64,000 bases of DNA, from assembly GCF_900461105.1 (NCBI RefSeq), contig NZ_UFWZ01000001.1:2941001-3005000 (forward strand). Direction: 5' to 3'. Shown here piece by piece: positions 61,838 through 64,000 of this stretch. The translations under genes were made by a program, and so were the position numbers. The notes below the pieces were generated by a model. It did not search any database and was not told the DNA's origin. It saw nothing but the letters and a program-made list of their open reading frames with translations. Source of the DNA: Clostridium putrefaciens (GTDB lineage Bacteria > Bacillota > Clostridia > Clostridiales > Clostridiaceae). The first letter of the stretch is position 1. Each line of letters opens with the position of its first letter.

Positions 61838-61945
61838 GGGAATATTATATGGATTATTTTCGGAGGTTTATTTGGAGAAATAGGATGGATTATATTGGTG
61901 CTTATTTTCTGTATTACAATAATAGGCATACTCTTTGAAAAATAG
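61838..61945 (+). pseudogene. YccF-domain remnant
   Basis: In-frame segment GNIIWIIFGGLFGEIGW, ILVLIFCITIIGI, LFEK then stop, matching the first YccF (DUF307) repeat (typically NIIWFIFGG ... CITIIGIPFG). No start codon or ribosome site precedes it, and the second half of the domain is missing, so it is a broken gene. Confidence 0.7.
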
Positions 61946-62198
61946 TGCTTTAAAATAAAAGATCTACAACTCATTCCTTTCAATAGGTAAATTATTCATG
62001 TGCTAACAAATACTTAGCTTTTATTGATATATGGTAAAATTAAGTTTGTTTACCAAATGACATATGATACATTCATAATGTAGTAAATTTATGAATATTA
62101 GCTCTAATATATAAATTTAGAATGATATATTTAATGGGGACATCAAATGAATTTTAAAAAATCATCGGTAAGATATAGTATTTTTAGGAGGGCTTATT

Positions 62199-62435
62199 TT
62201 GAATAAATCTAAGAGTTTAAATATTTTATTCTTTTTAGAAAGTATTGTATTTTTAATTTTAAATATAACTTTATATGAATCTATCATACCAATACTAAGT
62301 GTGATTCAAGCATATATTTATATTTGCTTTAGGCGTAAATTAAAAAATAAAAAATATATAGATAAAATATTTATTTTTACTGCGATTACTATCGTCCTAA
62401 TTATATTTATTCAAGATTATACTAGATTGCATTAA
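62199..62435 (+). CDS. small membrane protein of unknown function
   Basis: A 78-residue protein starting at TTG (62199-62201), eight bases after AGGAGGG. Three hydrophobic helices (NILFFLESIVFLILNITL, IIPILSVIQAYIYICF, IFIFTAITIVLIIFI) are separated by short basic loops (RRKLKNKKYIDK). It ends in DYTRLH. No family recognised. It lies between a YccF remnant and a repeated hairpin. Confidence 0.6.
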   Translation: MNKSKSLNILFFLESIVFLILNITLYESIIPILSVIQAYIYICFRRKLKNKKYIDKIFIFTAITIVLIIFIQDYTRLH

Positions 62436-62493
62436 GTTAACTTTTTAAAAAGTAGTTACAAAACTTTCTATTTTTCTAATGAAATTGAACCAA

Positions 62494-62536
62494 TAAAAAA
62501 CAGTAGAAAGCCTCTAACCTTTCTACTGTTTTTTTG
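62494..62536 (+). terminator. terminator after the small membrane protein (hairpin copy 2)
   Basis: AAAAAACAGTAGAAAG / CTTTCTACTGTTTTTTT; a strong hairpin with T7, closely similar to the one at 61716-61742. Confidence 0.85.
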
Positions 62537-62550
62537 TGATATTTTATCCG

Positions 62551-62706
62551 ATGACTACCCGCTCTAATACTCCCATCGCACTCTGTGAAAGCGACTATCA
62601 CCAAATCATAGATTGGGATATCTGCTTTTCTATCAAAGTGGGAGTAAAAATGCCCTCTGAAGCAAAGAACTCTGTTTATGCAGATCCTAATAATAGTCCT
62701 ATTTGA
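62551..62706 (+). other. G+C-rich block with a long-range stem, possible structured RNA or mobile-element remnant
   Basis: About 156 bases whose composition (roughly 43% G+C) stands out from its neighbours. TACTCCCA (62568-62575) pairs perfectly with TGGGAGTA (62639-62646), closing a 63-base loop. An open frame (51 codons from the ATG at 62551, TGA at 62704-62706) crosses it but has no ribosome site. It resembles the conserved non-coding end found beside tnpB-type elements in clostridia; this is from memory and unproven. Confidence 0.35.
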
Positions 62707-62816
62707 TAAATTAATACTGAAACAATATATGACATTACAAAATATGAAGACTACTCTTTGAATATAGTTTTTGATACTATAAATCTCAAAATAAAGCTAT
62801 TATAATCTTCTACTAA

Positions 62817-63509
62817 CTAAATCATATTAAATAAAACACTATTTTCTTTATAAATGTGAATGAATAAGTCTTTTTCTAATAAGTGAAGCTTGTCATATGT
62901 GAGTTTAAATGTAGTACATGCTCCTTTTGGTGCAGTAAAATCTCTTGTTACTTTTTCAAGTTCCTTTAATATGTCTCCCGCTGCATCATGCTCATCTTCT
63001 GTGTCTTTTATAAACTTATGAATTGCCTTTTTATACTTTTCATCCTTTGTTTCTTCATAGGCCTCAATTAAAGGGAAGAGATTTTCTTCTTCTTTTATTA
63101 AATGCTCTTCAAGTTCTATTTTTAGTGTTCCGAAAAGTCTATGAACCTTCATAAGTTCTTCTCCATGGTGGTTAAAATGAACTTTTAAAATTTTAAATAA
63201 CAATCCATCTATTTCTCTAAGTTCTCTTTTAGTGAAATTATGGTGAGTATCTATTATATTTTCTATTAACGCAGTAGGCTTTTCTTTTCTCCAATCCCTG
63301 TACTCTGAATTAGATTCTATAAATTTTTCATATTCTTCATTAAGTTTTTGTACTATTGCTTCCGTATTTAATCCCTTTTCCTCTAAGGCTTCTCCTAATG
63401 AATCATGTCCTCCACAGCAATAATCTACTTTTAGTTCATTAAATATTTCGCTTGATCTTGGGAATATCGAAACGACCTCTCCAAGTTTTTGATTTGCATT
63501 TATAATCAT
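62817..63509 (-). CDS. ric: iron-sulfur cluster repair di-iron protein (RIC/ScdA/YtfE)
   Basis: Repairs iron-sulfur centres damaged by nitric oxide or oxidants. The product has 230 residues. The N-terminal ScdA domain (1-60) includes the KVDYCCGG motif with C31-C32. The hemerythrin-like four-helix domain carries the di-iron histidines and glutamates: DTHHNFTKRE, VHFNHHGEELMKVHRLF, LEEHLIKEEENLFP and DTEDEHDAAGDIL. ATG at 63507-63509 follows GGAGG. The flavodoxin-domain gene lies about 100 bases upstream on the same strand; both suit a nitrosative/oxidative defence unit. Confidence 0.95.
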   Translation of the reverse strand: MIINANQKLGEVVSIFPRSSEIFNELKVDYCCGGHDSLGEALEEKGLNTEAIVQKLNEEYEKFIESNSEYRDWRKEKPTALIENIIDTHHNFTKRELREIDGLLFKILKVHFNHHGEELMKVHRLFGTLKIELEEHLIKEEENLFPLIEAYEETKDEKYKKAIHKFIKDTEDEHDAAGDILKELEKVTRDFTAPKGACTTFKLTYDKLHLLEKDLFIHIYKENSVLFNMI

Positions 63510-63612
63510 ATTTATAATTACCTCCTTCTATAATTTAACTATAACTTTTCACAATAACTGATATCAAAGTATGAAAGTTATATCTTCACTTATGTTATTT
63601 AACTTTAATTTA

Positions 63613-64000
63613 TTAGATTGAATTTAATAACAAGTCCGCTACAAATTTTGATGCCTTTTCAATTTTGTTTATATCTTCAGTCTTTGGCGAGAATCTTACC
63701 CTTATTGGGAATTCTATATCTGTCATACCTGTTGATTTTATTATATTTGAAGTGCTTAAAACATTCATATTAGTTTCATTTAAATGATCTTGAACAACTT
63801 CAATTCCTTCTCCACTCCATCCATATGATCCAAATACCCCTGCAATTTTCCCTTGTAAGTTTATATCTTTAAGTTCTTTTATTGTATCCTCTAAACTTCC
63901 TATTGCATCTCCATATTTTGTTGATGTACCAACTAGTAACATATCTGTTCCTTCAATGGACTTTAAAGCCTCTTCTTTAGATACCTTATTTATATCCATA
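63613..64000 (-). CDS. flavodoxin-domain protein (5' end outside window)
   Basis: About 129 residues are visible, ending in a stop at 63613. The fragment has the second half of a flavodoxin fold: MLLVGTSTKYGDAIGSLEDTI (third strand and the FMN loop), GKIAGVFGSYGWSGEGIEVV (fourth strand with the 90s loop) and a C-terminal helix. The first strand and the phosphate-binding loop must lie beyond base 64000. The FGSYGWSGE block is typical of the C-terminal flavodoxin domain of flavodiiron (FprA-type) O2/NO reductases, but a free-standing flavodoxin is possible. The Met at 63997-63999 is probably internal. Confidence 0.8.
   Translation of the reverse strand, partial: MDINKVSKEEALKSIEGTDMLLVGTSTKYGDAIGSLEDTIKELKDINLQGKIAGVFGSYGWSGEGIEVVQDHLNETNMNVLSTSNIIKSTGMTDIEFPIRVRFSPKTEDINKIEKASKFVADLLLNSI

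Larger units (their letters stand above)
61536..62198. other. 663-base region with a hairpin and a YccF remnant
   Basis: Mostly non-coding. It holds the terminator-like hairpin at 61716-61742, the YccF remnant at 61838-61945 and about 250 bases of A/T-rich DNA before the small gene at 62199. Confidence 0.6.
62436..62816. other. 381-base gap holding a hairpin and a G+C-rich block
   Basis: Contains the terminator at 62494-62536 and the G+C-rich block at 62551-62706 described separately. The remaining 110 bases before the RIC stop show nothing I recognise. Confidence 0.6.

Noticed and set aside
62551-62706. 51-codon frame across the G+C-rich block as a protein gene
   Set aside because: No ribosome site, no recognisable domain, and the same bases form a long-range RNA stem.
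1-64000. tRNA, rRNA, CRISPR arrays and prophage
   Set aside because: I looked for cloverleaf-like G+C-rich stretches, regularly spaced repeats and phage gene runs and found none. A tRNA scan could not be run.

Overview
The window is AT-rich (about 30% G+C by eye), densely coded chromosome from a spore-forming anaerobic Firmicute, most likely Clostridium sensu stricto. The evidence is an alpha/beta small acid-soluble spore protein, a SleC/Csp germination locus, BofA, a cluster of spore-surface-type SPOCS proteins, an archaeal-type ProRS behind a proline T-box, GapN, strong GGAGG ribosome sites and many TTG/GTG starts. I see no rRNA, tRNA, CRISPR array, intact insertion sequence or prophage. 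I would not name a species.

Layout. 1-5.3 kb: the start of a UgpC/MsmX-type ABC ATPase (cut by the left edge), a TIGR01212-type radical SAM protein, a lipoprotein, a YkvI-type membrane protein and a PflA-like radical SAM protein. 5.3-7.1 kb: an H-NOX/chemotaxis receptor with the full O2-type distal pocket. 7.3-12.3 kb: sleC and a tandem two-protease Csp protein. 12.5-15.1 kb: XRE regulator, DUF3783 protein, cyclophilin, glutamate racemase. 15.4-23.7 kb: an atypical ~630-residue glutamine synthetase, an esterase, a spore protein, a lipoprotein/response-regulator/kinase operon and a second kinase. 23.8-29.8 kb: gapN, T-box/proS, bofA, and a lysine-riboswitch-controlled NhaC-type transporter. 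30-36 kb: small enzymes, a GltS-like carrier with a C_GCAxxG_C_C protein, an amino-acid permease and an RDD protein behind a G8 tract. 36-42.7 kb: DEAD-box helicase, adenine-riboswitch/add, an rRNA methyltransferase-type protein, a MORN-repeat protein, a small zinc-ribbon protein and a papain-like fold protein. 42.8-46.8 kb: three SPOCS (DUF3794, CsxC-like) paralogues and a DUF4489 protein. 47-51.3 kb: MarR regulator and an asymmetric heterodimeric ABC exporter. 51.4-54.4 kb: two YitT paralogues downstream of a cobalamin riboswitch, and a short UppS-like enzyme. 54.9-58.7 kb: RhlE-type helicase, fatty-acid-hydroxylase-like protein, and a Crp/Fnr regulator facing two small DMT transporters. 58.6-62.8 kb: a rearranged accessory patch with a 131-bp duplication, a chimeric small-peptide gene, an orphan Cys-rich peptide, a phosphodiester glycosidase, a YccF remnant and a G+C-rich block holding a stem-loop. 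62.8-64 kb: RIC repair protein and a flavodoxin-domain protein cut by the right edge.

How it fits together. Four cis-regulatory RNAs sense proline tRNA (proS), lysine (NhaC-type transporter), adenine (add) and cobalamin (probably the YitT pair). Germination and spore-surface genes make a second theme. A third is oxygen/NO exposure: H-NOX receptor, RIC, flavoprotein and a putative O2-requiring hydroxylase. The least explained items are the cobalamin-riboswitch/YitT unit, the SPOCS cluster, the duplicated peptide patch at 58.6-59.6 kb and the G+C-rich block at 62.55-62.71 kb.
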